Origin: Isoetes taiwanensis
Taxonomy: Eukaryota > Streptophyta > Lycopodiopsida > Isoetales > Isoetaceae
Assembly (NCBI GenBank): GCA_021234155.1
Contig: JAJEKV010000079.1
Span: forward strand, 801,395-865,394
Reading direction: 5' to 3'
DNA length: 64,000 bases
Positions 1 to 11,059 of this stretch are shown piece by piece (within the stretch, counting starts at the first letter, position 1; each line of letters opens with the position of its first letter). The notes under the pieces are model-generated. The model was not told the origin of the DNA and made no database searches. It was given only the letters and a program-made list of their open reading frames with translations. The position numbers and the translations under genes were made by a program.

Positions 1-119
1 CGCTGTACTATAGCTTTCCTAAATTGAACGCTACCAGGAAGCTTTAACATTAAAAACAAATTGTAGGGGCCAAATTATTGATAGGACAACCAAATTGTTG
101 CCCTAACTGCTAGTTTTTT

Positions 120-430
120 CCTTTACCTTTTTTCATTCCAAACTTTTTCCTTTACCTTTTTTCATTCCAAATGTTTGTTCCAATATTCTTGGTCATCTTT
201 GGATGCTTTTCCTCGTTTTTTTCTTTTTTTTCCTTTTTTGTTCTTTCCTTTTGTTTTGCCCTCCCTTTGCTCCCCTTTTTTTTTCCTCTTACCTTTTTCA
301 TTCCAAGAGTTTGTTTTTTCTTTTTTCCTCTTGTTTTGCCCTCCCTTTTTTTTCCCTTAGTTTCTTTCATTCAAAGAGTTTGTTCCGCTATTCTTGGTCA
401 TTTTTGGAAGGTCAATATGCTTTTTCCCTC
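120..430 (+). repeat. T-rich dispersed repeat, copy A
   Basis: Pyrimidine-rich block with repeated words such as CCTTTACC..TTTTTTCATTCCAA, TTTGCCCTCCCTTTGCTCCCC and GGTTTGTTC. The same words in the same order recur at about 17,085-17,330, so this is a dispersed repeat. The open frames through it on both strands are low-complexity Phe/Ser/Leu or Lys-rich readings and are not taken as genes. Confidence 0.7.
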
Positions 431-845
431 GTTTTTAGCACACCAACCCAACTAAGCTTACAGCCTTTCTTGCAATTCTAGCCTATCCACGTGTCCATTC
501 CACGTCAGCAAAATCCGAAGTGGCATATGAATCTACTATTGGATCTTGGATTTTTCACATCCACGGTCATTAAAATTAGAAAATAGCCTAAAAATGGGCA
601 CAGAGATACAACGGGATACGTTTTTTATTTCTTTCTTATGGCTTTTCCTTGTAGCACTGAGTTTATCCGATCAAAGCTATTTCCGTCATTTTTTATTGTG
701 GATCCGTTTGCTTTTGATAATAAGATGTTGTAGCCATAGCTTTGGGATCTGGTGCGGAGGTTTGACGGTGGCTCTGTTTGAAATATGGTGATCTCTATTT
801 TCGGCCATAGTCAGATTGTACAGCTGAATAAAATAGTCATGGATC
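431..845. other. Unassigned non-coding DNA
   Basis: I see no recognisable gene or repeat family here. Bases 1-119 are likewise unassigned. Confidence 0.5.
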
Positions 846-1094
846 TTTTATCGAATTTTCACGAATCAAGCACAGATTTTAGACTTATTGCAACACGAAA
901 TCAAGCAGGGCAAATACAAATATTTTTGCTTCAATTAGGGTACGATTTTTTACCAGTCTCTGTTTCTTCTTTCTTCCAAAAACTTGAGCCGATGATTTCA
1001 GGCTCTGATTCATTTGTATTCCTTTTCTTGCAATTTCGAAATTACTCCAGGCTAGTTGCAGGCTCAAAAATTCTAACTGTTAGAGCTTCCTTAT
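846..1094 (+). repeat. Direct repeat unit, copy 1
   Basis: About 250 bp that reappears at 2,460-2,703 in the same orientation at roughly 75-80% identity. Shared landmarks in order are CACGAATCAAGCAC, TTTTGCTTCAATT, CTTCTTTCTTCCA, TTTCAGGCTCTGATTC, TTCCTTTTCTT and GCTTCCTTATAC. The ORF spanning 785-1,159 is not recognised. Confidence 0.75.
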
Positions 1095-2340
1095 ACCCAC
1101 GCCTTCCCTCATTCACTTACCAGGGGCAGGTAGTATATAGAGGTGGCTCAGTCTTATAAGTATTTGGGCATTGAGTTTTCTACTACCACACACTGGGATG
1201 CATCCATCAGGTTACGGGTCACTGCAGGCTGGAAAGCCCTGTATGCAATGCAAAACAACAAATACAAAGGCGAGTTGTATGCATGGGGTCACTGAGCACA
1301 CTTGTTCGGGGCCTTGGTTGAACCCTGGTCCTCCTCTATGGGGCGAAGTGTGGGGGCGGTGATATCCCTCACCACTTGGAACGATCTAGAGCGGTACAAA
1401 AGGCTTTCTTGGCCCGGGCCTCGGGAGTGAAATCCACGGTCCCATATCGATCTTGCTCGGAGACGGGCTTCCTTCCATTCTGAGAGGGCTTGCGCTGGAA
1501 CGTCACATTATTTACTTCCGAAAGGTGGTGGCTATGGATGAAGCCCGGCTGCCCAACCTTGCTTTGGCGATGGCGATGGGCCCCTTGATGACTCAAAGCC
1601 TCTTGGAAAGACAAGCAAGCCCGGTGGTTCTCGCTATGGAATGTGCAGGCACACGATGTGGACCCGGTGCATACACCGAAGAAACGCTGCGCCTTGAAGC
1701 CCGGTGCTTGGATGCTTGCTTCATGGCCAAGCTTTGGGATCGCAGAGGCCCTCGTCACATGTCAAGGTGGCAAATTATCGACAAGGGTTAATTCCATGCT
1801 CACGAGGGGCCCACACCACTACTGCGCACCCATCTACCCATGAAAAAAAGCGCGGGGTGATTGCTTCCATTCGCCAGTGTGCACCCACCTCCGCATTGAG
1901 GCGGGGAGATGGATTCGGGCCGCCACAGGAGGACAGAGTCCGCCGCTCTTTGTCAGCGAGCCATTGAGGATGAAAGTCACGCCCTCCGTGCCTATCCGGC
2001 GTCGAGCATATCCCGGCTCGGTATGCTTTCGGTTAGTTGTGCCCATCGGGCCTTGCATGAGCCTCTTGAGCACTACCTCTGTAGGTTTGTTGGGATCATT
2101 ACCTCCGGAGGTAATGGATCTGGCGGACTCGGTTATGCCCCCGTCCGATATTAACCTCACCGTACTTGTGATTATGTATATAAGCGTGCGGTATGTCAAA
2201 GATCCTTATTGCTACTAAGGTTTTCCCCACCCTTGGTGAGGGTTTTTAATCCCCGGTAGTAATCGCTGCTTTGCTCTCTCTTTGTACTTGGGTCCCATAG
2301 GCCAGTTGGTCTCCGTGGACGATAAAATCATATTCTATTC
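1095..2340 (+). mobile_element. GC-rich element ending in a retroposon-like 3' tail
   Basis: A segment clearly richer in G+C than its flanks, open in several frames on both strands (for example 1,453-1,791 plus and 1,834-2,199 minus), with no protein I recognise. It ends in a conserved tail: CTACTAAGGTTTTCCCC, TTTTTAATCC, GTCCCATAGGCCAGTTGGTCTCC, a TAAAATC signal and short ATTCT repeats. The same tail occurs at 20,500-20,640 and, more diverged, on the minus strand at about 61,130-61,180. A shared 3' end followed by a variable 5-bp repeat tail fits a LINE or SINE 3' terminus. A TATATAAGCG motif at about 2,176 could be a promoter. Confidence 0.5.
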
Positions 2341-2459
2341 TATTCTTATACTAAAGATTTCTCTCAGTATTCTGAACCCAATTTCAAATATAAAAAAAAT
2401 TCATCTTCTTTCTGCAACTATGATGCAGCAACAATCTTGAAACAGCGGACTATAGCACC

Positions 2460-2703
2460 GGATTTCCACGAATCAAGCACGGATTTTACGCTCATTGGAC
2501 TAGAAAATGAAGCACGGCTAATACATAGACTCTTTTGCTTCAATTGGGGTATGTTTCTTTATCAGTCTGCATTCCTTCTTTCTTCCAGAAATTGTAGCTG
2601 ACGATTTCATGCTCTGATTCTTCTGTGTTCCTTTTCTTCCAATTTCAAAATTAATCCAGGCTCGTTGTAGGCTCAACTAAATGTTAAAGCTTCCTTATAC
2701 TAT
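2460..2703 (+). repeat. Direct repeat unit, copy 2
   Basis: Second copy of the 846-1,094 segment. The two copies flank the GC-rich element but diverge differently outside the shared part, so they may be an older tandem duplication rather than terminal repeats of one element. Confidence 0.75.
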
Positions 2704-4700
2704 AAAACACCGGGGGATGCACTTATACATAAAGGAAGTATGGCATCTGCGTTCGGAGAGTAGCAAAAAACCCCCCTTGTATACACATTTTTAAAAGGCA
2801 ATTTGACCCCTATGTATATAGATATTGCTCGAGATCAGTGCCTAAAAACACCCCTAAACCCTAAGTATACATATGCAAATGGTCCAAAAACACCCCTCCG
2901 TTGAACTCTCATGGGTTATACGCTAATGAAAGGTGAATCCCCCGGATAAAGGACCTACAAATTTTTTTAGCAACGATTTGAAGGGAAATTTAAAAAAAAA
3001 AATCTTGTGCTTCATTTAGAGCATGCTAAAGAATGTCATTGCTGCAAATAAATTCTCTGAGAATGCTCCCGATGTTGCAGTTCCGTAACATCCCTTTTGT
3101 AAGCAACTATATGCGGAATAACTAGCAGTACAGTCGGTGTAAACTAGTATGAGGTGTGCATTACGAGCAATGTTCACTTTCAAATTGGCAGATCTCCGGC
3201 TTGAACACTCACATGTACAAGAATAAATGCACGTCTTTTGCTATACTTTTTATGCTGCATTTTTTCATCAATTGCAAAATATACTGAATCACAAATTTTG
3301 ATCGTAATCTAACTTGTTGCTTTAACGTGGTCAAGCAGATGTGGTTACTCAAGAGTATCTTGATGGTGTTATTTAGTTTTGGTCACAGGCTTGGGAAAAC
3401 ATATGTTCTTGCACCAATATGAGGATGATGTTGGAGAATCAGGCATCTTGCATCAATTTGTGAAGGTGGTTTCAGTTAGTCACTCGGCAGAAGCATACTA
3501 TTGGCACCATACAAAAGCAGAAACTGATCTCAAGCTCATTTGTGAATTAAACTTGGCATAACAGATTATGAATTCATGAATACATGTTGTAGAGCCTAAG
3601 TTTATGAAGCATACTTTGCCACTCTTTTAGAGCCAATATACAATATCCAAGGACTGCGGTATATCTACCAGGGATCAGGACATGCACAGTAAACCATCAC
3701 AGGAATGGATTGTACAGAACATTACAGAAAAAGCAGAAGAATACTCTTTAGAAACAAGACTTGCTCTTTCCATTTCCATTAGTAATTGTCTGTTATGATG
3801 CTTCTAACGCATGCTACACATGAGAGCAGAAGATGGTTGTAACAAATGATAGTTATGGCATGAAAGTAATAAATGTAGTCCAGAAGGAAAAGGTCAACTT
3901 GTTTTGACATTGAAGTGTACAGGTGGTTTTGCATACAAAGGTGGCTACATTATGTCCTATGACTTGTAGAAAAACTGATCTATTTCTATGTAAAACATAA
4001 GGAAATATATAGCTCAATAGGGATGCAGATGTGGCTTTATATACTTCATATACTTGCATGCTCCAGTGGCTATGAAAACAATGGCCTTTTAAATGCGAGC
4101 AATTGAGTTCGGCTTCTTTTGAAGCATCGTCAAGTATGAATCAAGTCTTTCTGATGCATTTCTAAATTTGTCTCATACCATCTCTCTTTCGTAGATGCCT
4201 TGTTGTATTTGACCTTGTGGTTGGAGAACAAAAAAGTTCTTTAGTGCAAATCAAAATCGTAAATGAAGGTGAGTCTATTTTCATAAATGCCGGTCCTCGG
4301 TTGATTTCATCATTTGGGACAGCGGATCTTTGAACCTACAGAATATGACTAAGCACATGAAGGTTGATAGTAATGTCACACATGTAATAATGCCATACGT
4401 GTACTCGTCTTCTGTCTGAAATCACTTGTGTGGCCAGGGTGTCAAATAGAAGGAGCTAACCATAAGAGTGCGCAGAGAACTGCTCACACAACCATATCTT
4501 GGTTTCCTGGGGAGTGGATATTAGATTTATTTCTATGTCTTGACAAGAGACACTATTCGTAGTTCATAAATGCATCGGTTGAGCAACCGGGCTAGATTGA
4601 AATAGGTGTTGAATTAACAAGACTGTTTTGCTTGCAAATTTTATGAGAGAGTAACAAACTTTGGCTACCCAATTGGAGTTCCAAATCAAAATGCTATTGA
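2704..4700. other. Unassigned AT-rich intergenic DNA
   Basis: No recognisable gene. A 60-codon open frame at 3,379-3,561 (plus) resembles no family I know. Poly-A and poly-T runs are common. Confidence 0.4.
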
Positions 4701-4719
4701 AAATGATTCTTTTATTGAG

Positions 4720-5012
4720 GAGAGTACAAATCCTAACTGAATATTGGATTAGCTTTATTAAAATAACCAGTTTCTAAATTACGATGCAACTGTGTTATAG
4801 CTGGTCTTTGTAAATCTAATGTTGTTATAAGTAGTATTCTTCTTGATAACCCTTGTAAGCCAAACAAGGTAGAAGAGGCCACTCTTTGTTTGGACACATG
4901 ATTGTGGAGGCTGGTTTTCAAATATCATTACGTACAAGTGTTGTATAATGGAATCTGCAAAGCAAACGAAGTGGACGAGGTTTTTGAAGATTTGAGAGGA
5001 TGTCTGTCACAA
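4720..5012 (+). pseudogene. P-class PPR gene relic
   Basis: Plant PPR proteins bind organellar RNA through tandem 35-aa helical hairpins. Two adjacent hairpin signatures are readable here in shifting frames: CVIAGLCKSN at about 4,790-4,820 and NGICKANEVDEVFEDL at about 4,948-4,995, with ITY coded just before the second. These match the P-class pattern TYN-x-LI-x-GLCK-x(3)-V-x-EA. Frameshifts and stop codons separate them, and no longer frame exists. I infer a short, dead fragment of a PPR gene. No mobile-element boundary is visible around it. Confidence 0.7.
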
Positions 5013-5019
5013 GTGGTTG

Positions 5020-6035
5020 CATAACAGATGTTGTTAGATCAGTTGTTTCTTCATACCTTTGTATGGCAAACATGATGGCAAACAAGCACATGATCGTAAG
5101 AAGCTATCGGCCCTACCATCAGAGATCAAATATATTTGAAACTCACTTGGTTCGTCTTGTTTTCGTCTATTTTCGAAGATAACACGTCTTTAGTTTTGAT
5201 ACCCTCAAGGCGGTGTGCTTCAAAGCATAGCTCTGCTCTGAATACATGGAGGCCATGTATTTGTATGTAAATACGTAAAATACCTGACCCAAATCGTTGG
5301 GTTTGATTAGCCTTGCTCCGTCCGAGGTTTTAGAGTTATTTTTTATGTGCATATTTTAGTGGTTTCAACAAGGGCCGAATATGGAAGTTGCATGTGGTGG
5401 TGTCATGCACTTATCACACTGCATTTGAAGATTTCTTTAATGGAGTAACTAGTATTTGGCTTTCAATTTGTTAAATATCTGGTTAGCAGATTGTATCCCA
5501 AAGATGAAGAATATAAAAAAAAAAAGAAGGTGAGTCATTATCAATGTTAGTTGTTAGCTTATATGTGCATAATGAATTTAATAGTCGCATAATGAATTGT
5601 TTTATGAGTTGTATTTCAAACCTACCTAGTCGATATAACAATCATTAAGTATTTATGGTGCATTGGCTTAAATGCAAGTTGTTGTACCATTTTGCTTTTG
5701 CTTTAGATCCACTATGGACAACAAGCTCTTCTTTGTGGGATACAAAATCGGCCTTATTTAATGCATTAGTACACAAGACAAGGCAAAGGATTTACTAACA
5801 CAAAGCAAATTCAAATAAGAAAATGGCCGCAGACCCTGCAAAAACCATCATTCAATTAAATTGGGTTTATGTCTTAATTTTGGGACAAATTTCATATTGC
5901 ATGTTTTTAGTAGCATATTCAAATTCACACATTTCACCTCAAAATTATGAAAACGTAATATCATGTTATTTACAAAATAGTCAATATTTCACATAGCACC
6001 ATATCATAAAAACGTGATAACAAAAATTTACATAG
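5020..6035. other. Unassigned AT-rich intergenic DNA
   Basis: No gene recognised. Poly-A stretch at 5,516-5,526. The short open frames at 5,000-5,182 and 5,167-5,352 overlap on opposite strands and resemble nothing known. Confidence 0.4.
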
Positions 6036-6039
6036 TTAT

Positions 6040-8826
6040 TCAACTTTCTTCAAGCACCCCTAATGATATCATAGCCTTCTTCCTGACATCCTGAGGTATT
6101 GTAATTCTCGCATTTCTAGCTGGAATAGTGTTTGGAGTCCATGAGTACAAAACACTTTCATAGTCTAGCCAAAGATCGGGGATCACTTTCGGTTTCTCCT
6201 CCATCTCTTTGTCCAACAATCGAGTACCTTTCTTTATCCGTCGTTGGTCAACTCGATGCCGGACACCACCATTCCACCCGCACATGGTTGAAGTTAATAT
6301 TACCTTCTTCTTTGCAAATATCGAGATAGTGAACCCCAACCACACCGGATATGTATCTAAATCTGCTGGCTTTACTACCACAAATTGGTGGCATTCCAAG
6401 TCGATGGAAGGTTCATAAGCATCCATGCCTAGAAACTTTGGTCTATTGTTCTTAGGACCAACATAGTGTTTGTCGAGGAGGAGGAGGAGCATATTGCTTG
6501 CGAATGCTACTTACAATGTCATCAAAATCCTCAAAGACTGCTAAGGTCTTCCACCTAGTTTTAGGCAACCACCCTTCTTTCAATTCATCCGAGGATGTGT
6601 CTATCTCCCCAAACAAAAGTTAATCACCTTCTTCCAAAGAAGCCACCAAGGCACGGTTGGTGTCATCTGGATTGGTTTGCCAATGCTTTATATAGTCTTG
6701 GATTCCTTCCTTAGTCAATCCCAATTGCTTCACTTCTTGAGAGGGTTTTAAAGCTTTTGGTTGACCTAGAGGTATCATAGACTTGCCATTCTCATCTCTA
6801 CGCCATATTTCCTCCCCTCCTCTCCCACTCATCCTCACGAAGGTCTCATCTTCCATTGGAAGATTGGAATCCCATCTCTCACCCAAAAGTGAACTGCAGA
6901 GGGCCTGGAATGACCTTCAAGATCCAATGTATAACCATCCACAAAGCTCTTCCAATCGGGCACTTCTTCTATGAGAGAAGCTATAGGGTTTGGAGTAGTG
7001 CATTCATGCAAGATTTCCATTAGCCTAGGAAAGTTGGTCACTGTTTGCTGCTTCAGTATACAACTATATTTGCCAAATAATGCATCCACATCCTCATGGG
7101 TATGCCCAAGATAAGAAACCCTAAATTAACTCTTTCAAATATCCCCACAAATTGTTAAGTAGGATAGGAAAGAAAAAACATCCACTGTTCTTATTTTGGC
7201 CAAACAATTATCAAGTTGCAAGAGAAACCTTTTGGGTAGATCTTGAGGTTTAGCACGTGAAGTTGAAGCTCCAACATGTTCATTAGACCCATGCTTCCTA
7301 AACCTTGCCTTGCTGAACTTTTCAATATTGTTAGGGTTTCCATCTAACAATGCTCTATGTAGTGCCCGGCTAGTCTGTAAGGTCCTGAGGTGACCATTGT
7401 ATCCATTTTCATAGTTTCTCAAACACCTCATGATACTTCCAATATGAAAATCTGGACCACTCCACAACTCCAAACTAAAATGGCCATAGTAGGTTTGATT
7501 CTCGCCCATGCAAGATTGCCCCATCATTGAGATCTCAAAGGGTATGATCTTCCACATGACTTTGGTATGTACTTGAATTGTGGAAGACAAGTCTTTTGCT
7601 GGTCCATCTTGTCATGTATAATACATAAATAGTTATTGGGTTCCAATGCGTATAAAGTCCTCCACATCCAATAACATGATCTACATGATAGTTGGTCACC
7701 ATATGGTCCTTCATATGCTCCCCTTATCCTAGCCCTTTGACTAGGTTGCAGTCTTATCAAGAGTCTCCTTCAACTTAGCACATAAATTGCACTTTGCAAA
7801 GTTGTTTGAAGTTGCTATGGTGACATGATTGAAATGCTTCTTCCATAACCTACTAAAGCTAGGTTGGGATATTGGAAGAATTCCCAATTCTCAAGTAGGG
7901 GGAATTCACTTCTTCCAAAAATACTCTTTTGAGTACAATGTGATGGCAACCTTTTTCTCAACAACCGCTCTTCCCTTTTCATCCCTTCTACTTTTTGTGT
8001 GGCATAGACTCTGCATTGAAATCAATATATTTTTCAAATATCTCCCTCGCTGCAGCCCAAGGTCCTAGCTGTTGGTCTCAACAAACCATTATTTCCATGT
8101 AAAGCAATCCTTTTCCCTCCTGCTTTTTTTTTTTTTGCCAATTATGCCATGAAGAAGTTGGAATTGCATGGATACTCCGCCATGCTTTTGCACATATCCA
8201 TTTGCCTAGCAAAGGGTATCTTTTTCTCGCTTTGGGTTTCTTTCATCTTGAAGTGCATGCTCAAGATTGTGTACATGTAGGTCCTCCTCTCATCAACGAT
8301 TAGGTGTACTCTTGAAAAGTGGCTCTTGCTTCCACCAATTGTTCTATTGTAAAGAATTGCATACAAGCACTCCAACAACAATCTGAGCCCCTAACCTTCA
8401 CCATTGTCTCACGTTTGGTGTCACTATTCAACTTGGCTCTTTTGCTAGGATAATGTCCGCAACCGATACTTCTCCCCTTTTACCTAGGTTTAGAGTTCCA
8501 ACCGCCAATGGATCAATATCAAGACAATCATTGTCCCCAACAACCTCGTGCTCGAAAAATATAATCCTCCACAAATTGAACACTACTTATAGGCCATGCC
8601 ATGATGCAAGGAACCTCCAATTGCTTGACACAACCAAAACATTCCTTGTCACCCAAACCTTTACCTTTCCAGTTGTCTTCCAACATCGAAATTGCAATAC
8701 CAATATTGTCTTCCTCTAGCCTTTCATCATTAACAAACTTGACCGTGATCCGCTAGCACAATGACTCCTTGGCCTACTATTTCCTTGTTGCACTTGTGCA
8801 TGATTCTCACCTTCTTGTTCCTCCAT
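6040..8826 (-). pseudogene. Decayed transposase-like gene (DUF7869-like, GHTHEDVD motif)
   Basis: Fragments of one protein run in order down the minus strand. There is an N-terminal Met at 8,826. A Cys-rich stretch CCWSACMQFFTIEQLVEARA lies at about 8,300-8,390. HDKMD lies at about 7,620-7,640. LLQLDNC lies at about 7,200 and SFLSYL at about 7,165. GHTHEDVDALFGKY is coded at 7,066-7,107. A C-terminal part with KPADLDTYPVWLG lies at about 6,340-6,390. This order (HDKMD, LQLDN, GHTHEDVD) is what I know from transposase-like DUF7869/KRBA2-type proteins of plants and animals, where the Asp and Glu residues are thought to form an RNase H-like site. At least five frameshifts break it, one of them inside the GHTHEDVD region (the frame before GHT switches at about 7,108). 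No terminal inverted repeats were found, so the element boundaries are unknown. Confidence 0.68.
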
Positions 8827-8869
8827 TGCACCCTACTATAGAGGACTAATTGTTTTTCTTCAACATTCT

Positions 8870-9330
8870 TGCTAGGAGTTGGTTTTCATTGATATTGCTC
8901 TTTTCAATATGTTGCACACCATCTTGAGTTGGAGAGGCACCATTGACCTAGGCAAATTGCACCCTTTTTTAGTCAATGAGTAGGAAAAATTATTACACCA
9001 TAAGATAAAAAAAAAAAAAGTACGACATTTATGGAATATGTAGAGGTAAATCAAATTTTTTAAAAAACAAGAAATTCCTTGGAAATAGGTTTAATATAAT
9101 AATAACAATGGGCGAAACAAAATCATTTAAAACAAGAATTTTTCGTGGCAACAACAAGGAAATGACATTTATATAAATATATCCTAATTTTAATTATCGA
9201 AAATTTGGATATATGATTACTAAAAAGACATATAGTCGATAGACGTGAGAATTTATTATCCATAATAATATACCCTAGATGATATAGTCAAGGAAATTTC
9301 AGATGCGCTGGCGTGTTATTTGAGGCAATA
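8870..9330. other. AT-rich non-coding DNA
   Basis: Very AT-rich, no coding signal. It leads into the promoter-like repeat at 9,300-9,420. Confidence 0.5.
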
Positions 9331-9425
9331 AATTATTCACGCTAATTTCTAATTAACCCTATATAAATCCGGTTCACGCCTCAAGACCTCCATTCGTCCA
9401 AATTTTTTTTTTACGCCCACCATGA
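9300..9425 (+). promoter_or_regulatory. Promoter-like repeat, copy 1 (TATATAAATCC)
   Basis: TTATTCACGCTAATTTCTAATTA is followed by TATATAAATCC (TATA-like, about 9,360), CACGCC and, at 9,421, CACCATGAAGCG. An almost parallel arrangement recurs at 10,470-10,545, so the upstream region seems duplicated. The ATG at 9,421 opens only a short frame. The next ATG, at 9,454, runs into the GGA tract. Confidence 0.45.
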
Positions 9426-9539
9426 AGCGTTCAAAATCCACCTTTCGAACTTCATGAAGAACCCGAGGTCTCCTCAAAGAGACGTCGGGTTGAAGAACCC
9501 CTCTATTCCCCCCATAGATTTTTTCTTGCCCAATTCTCC

Positions 9540-9740
9540 TCTGATTCCTCCTCCAAGAAGAGGAGGAGGAGGAGGAGTTGAGCTCTCAAGAGCACATGAC
9601 CAGCCTCGCCTGGGTTGGCTTGACCCTCAAAACGAGAGAATGAAATCTCAAGAGGAGGAGGGAGGAGGAGGAGGGGGGGAGGAGGAGGAGGAGGAGGGGG
9701 GGGGAGGGGGAGGAGGAGGAGGAGGAGGAGGAGGAGGACC
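9540..9740 (+). repeat. (GGA)n / poly-purine tract
   Basis: Two blocks of GGA and GAG repeats (about 9,555-9,576 and 9,650-9,737) with runs of up to seven G. They make Gly/Glu-rich, Ser-rich or Pro-rich readings in several frames. Those readings are treated as repeat artefacts. The composition could form G-quadruplex or triplex DNA. Confidence 0.85.
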
Positions 9741-9744
9741 AATT

Positions 9745-10465
9745 CTTAGAATGGTTGAGAGATGAACCAGGTTTGCATGTCTGATTTTTGTTTTTTTTTT
9801 GCACCTTTCTTTCTTTTCTAACACCTTTCTTTCTTCTTTGTTGCAGACGTGGAAGATCAATGATGCAGATCCCGGGCGACCCCTTTTTTTTTTGTTGCTT
9901 ACAGAAGCTTTGGACACGCCTCCGGGCATTTTTTTCCTGTAATTTTGTGAAAAGCCTTCGGGCAGCTGCTTACAAGCCTTCGGGCATCTGTACATATAAC
10001 TCTTATGAATGAAATCAAACAAATTTATATAAAATTTTCTTCAAACAAGTGTTCTTGAAATGCTTTTTCCAGACATAAAATTATTTGAATTAAATCCAAC
10101 TGTTTTCTCCAATTATTTTGTCTCCAAGCTGTTATCTCTAAAATTTTGTATCTGCAAATTTTGTCTCAACAAAGTCTCGGGAACACTATAAATCAATCAC
10201 ATGAGAAATCTCTGATTCATCACAGTAACCATAGGAAATTTTCCTATACGACCTAAAACAATTCCCCAACCTTACAAGTCATTTTTTAGCCTTGATAATT
10301 TTGCCTTTAAAATAATTTTTAATTTAGACTATATAAAATTTCTAAATTCTATTTTTTCGAATGCAATAAATGGAATAAAATGCCGTGAGAATTTATTGCA
10401 TGAAATGCAATATTCTCCATATATACCATATACATGTCATGTCCGTCCGGGAAGACCAGACAAAA
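9745..10465. other. Spacer with CCTTCGGGCA repeats and a 3'-end-like signal
   Basis: Contains two CCTTCGGGCA words and one CCTCCGGGCA in 9,915-9,990, followed by AATGAA and AT-rich DNA. No protein-coding signal. It may be the 3' part of the transcript starting at about 9,380 (inference). Confidence 0.35.
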
Positions 10466-10469
10466 GCGC

Positions 10470-10542
10470 AGCAATTCAAGCAATCAATTATTCACGCTAA
10501 CTTATTTCTAATTATGCCTATATAAATCCATTTCACGCTCTC
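10470..10542 (+). promoter_or_regulatory. Promoter-like repeat, copy 2 (TATATAAATCC)
   Basis: TTATTCACGCTAACTTATTTCTAATTA then TATATAAATCC at about 10,519-10,530, 14-25 bp before the ATG at 10,543. It shares its order of words with 9,320-9,380. A TATA box this close to an ATG would put the start codon near the cap site. Confidence 0.45.
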
Positions 10543-10716
10543 ATGATGATGGCAGCAGAGCGCAGGGCAATGATAGATCTGGGCTCTGGGGCCCTTGCAA
10601 TCGCACGGAGGCTGGCCCTCTTATCTAATCACTTCGAGAATGCAGTACATGCATTGATCGAGAGTGAATCTCGTGATTCGCCACCGAGATTCAAAATGAG
10701 GAGCTGCGCTTCTTAG
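10543..10716 (+). CDS. Small hypothetical protein (57 aa) at the head of a decayed coding block
   Basis: An ATG that follows the copy-2 promoter-like repeat opens a 57-codon frame with an Ala/Arg/Leu-rich start (MMMAAERRAMIDLGSGALAI) and a TAG at 10,714. I do not recognise the product. GC content is higher than in the flanks and codon use looks coding. It may be the first exon of the broken gene continuing at 11,828. The following stretch, 10,717-11,060, carries a duplicated phrase (AACCACTACC / CAATGGAG) and another short frame from 10,833. Confidence 0.35.
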   Translation: MMMAAERRAMIDLGSGALAIARRLALLSNHFENAVHALIESESRDSPPRFKMRSCAS

Positions 10717-11059
10717 TGGTTAGCCTCTATGCCCGGATGCCCCAACACGAACCACTACCACAAAGCAGATAATGATGCAATGGAGATGGCTCAACCAATG
10801 GAACCACTACCGCAGCGCATATCATTGATGCATTGGAGGTTCAACCAATGGAGCAGAGGTGGAGGTGGAGCAAAGGGGAGGTGGAGCTAGAGCCCGGTGT
10901 TTTTTTGGGGTTTTACCCGACGGTTCACTATGCCCACTATGGAAATGGGAGATCGATAGCCCAGCTACTCAAGACCGGGCTTGAAACAAAAAGAGTCCCG
11001 GGATTTTGTCCGGTTTATCCAGTTTATCCGTAATATATACAATTGTAAACTTTTTCCAA

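Noticed and set aside
171-481. Overlapping Phe-rich and Lys-rich ORFs on both strands
   Set aside because: They are readings of the T-rich repeat that recurs at 17,085-17,330; no domain or start context supports a gene.
1310-1345. Possible tRNA T-arm (GGTTGAACCCTGG)
   Set aside because: No matching stem, A box or cloverleaf around it.
1369-2199. Long overlapping ORFs on both strands in the GC-rich element
   Set aside because: High G+C lowers stop frequency in all frames; neither strand gives a recognisable protein, so no CDS is called.
9454-10022. Gly/Glu-, Ser- and Pro-rich ORFs across the GGA tract
   Set aside because: They are frame readings of a simple repeat; no conserved flank or splice evidence.
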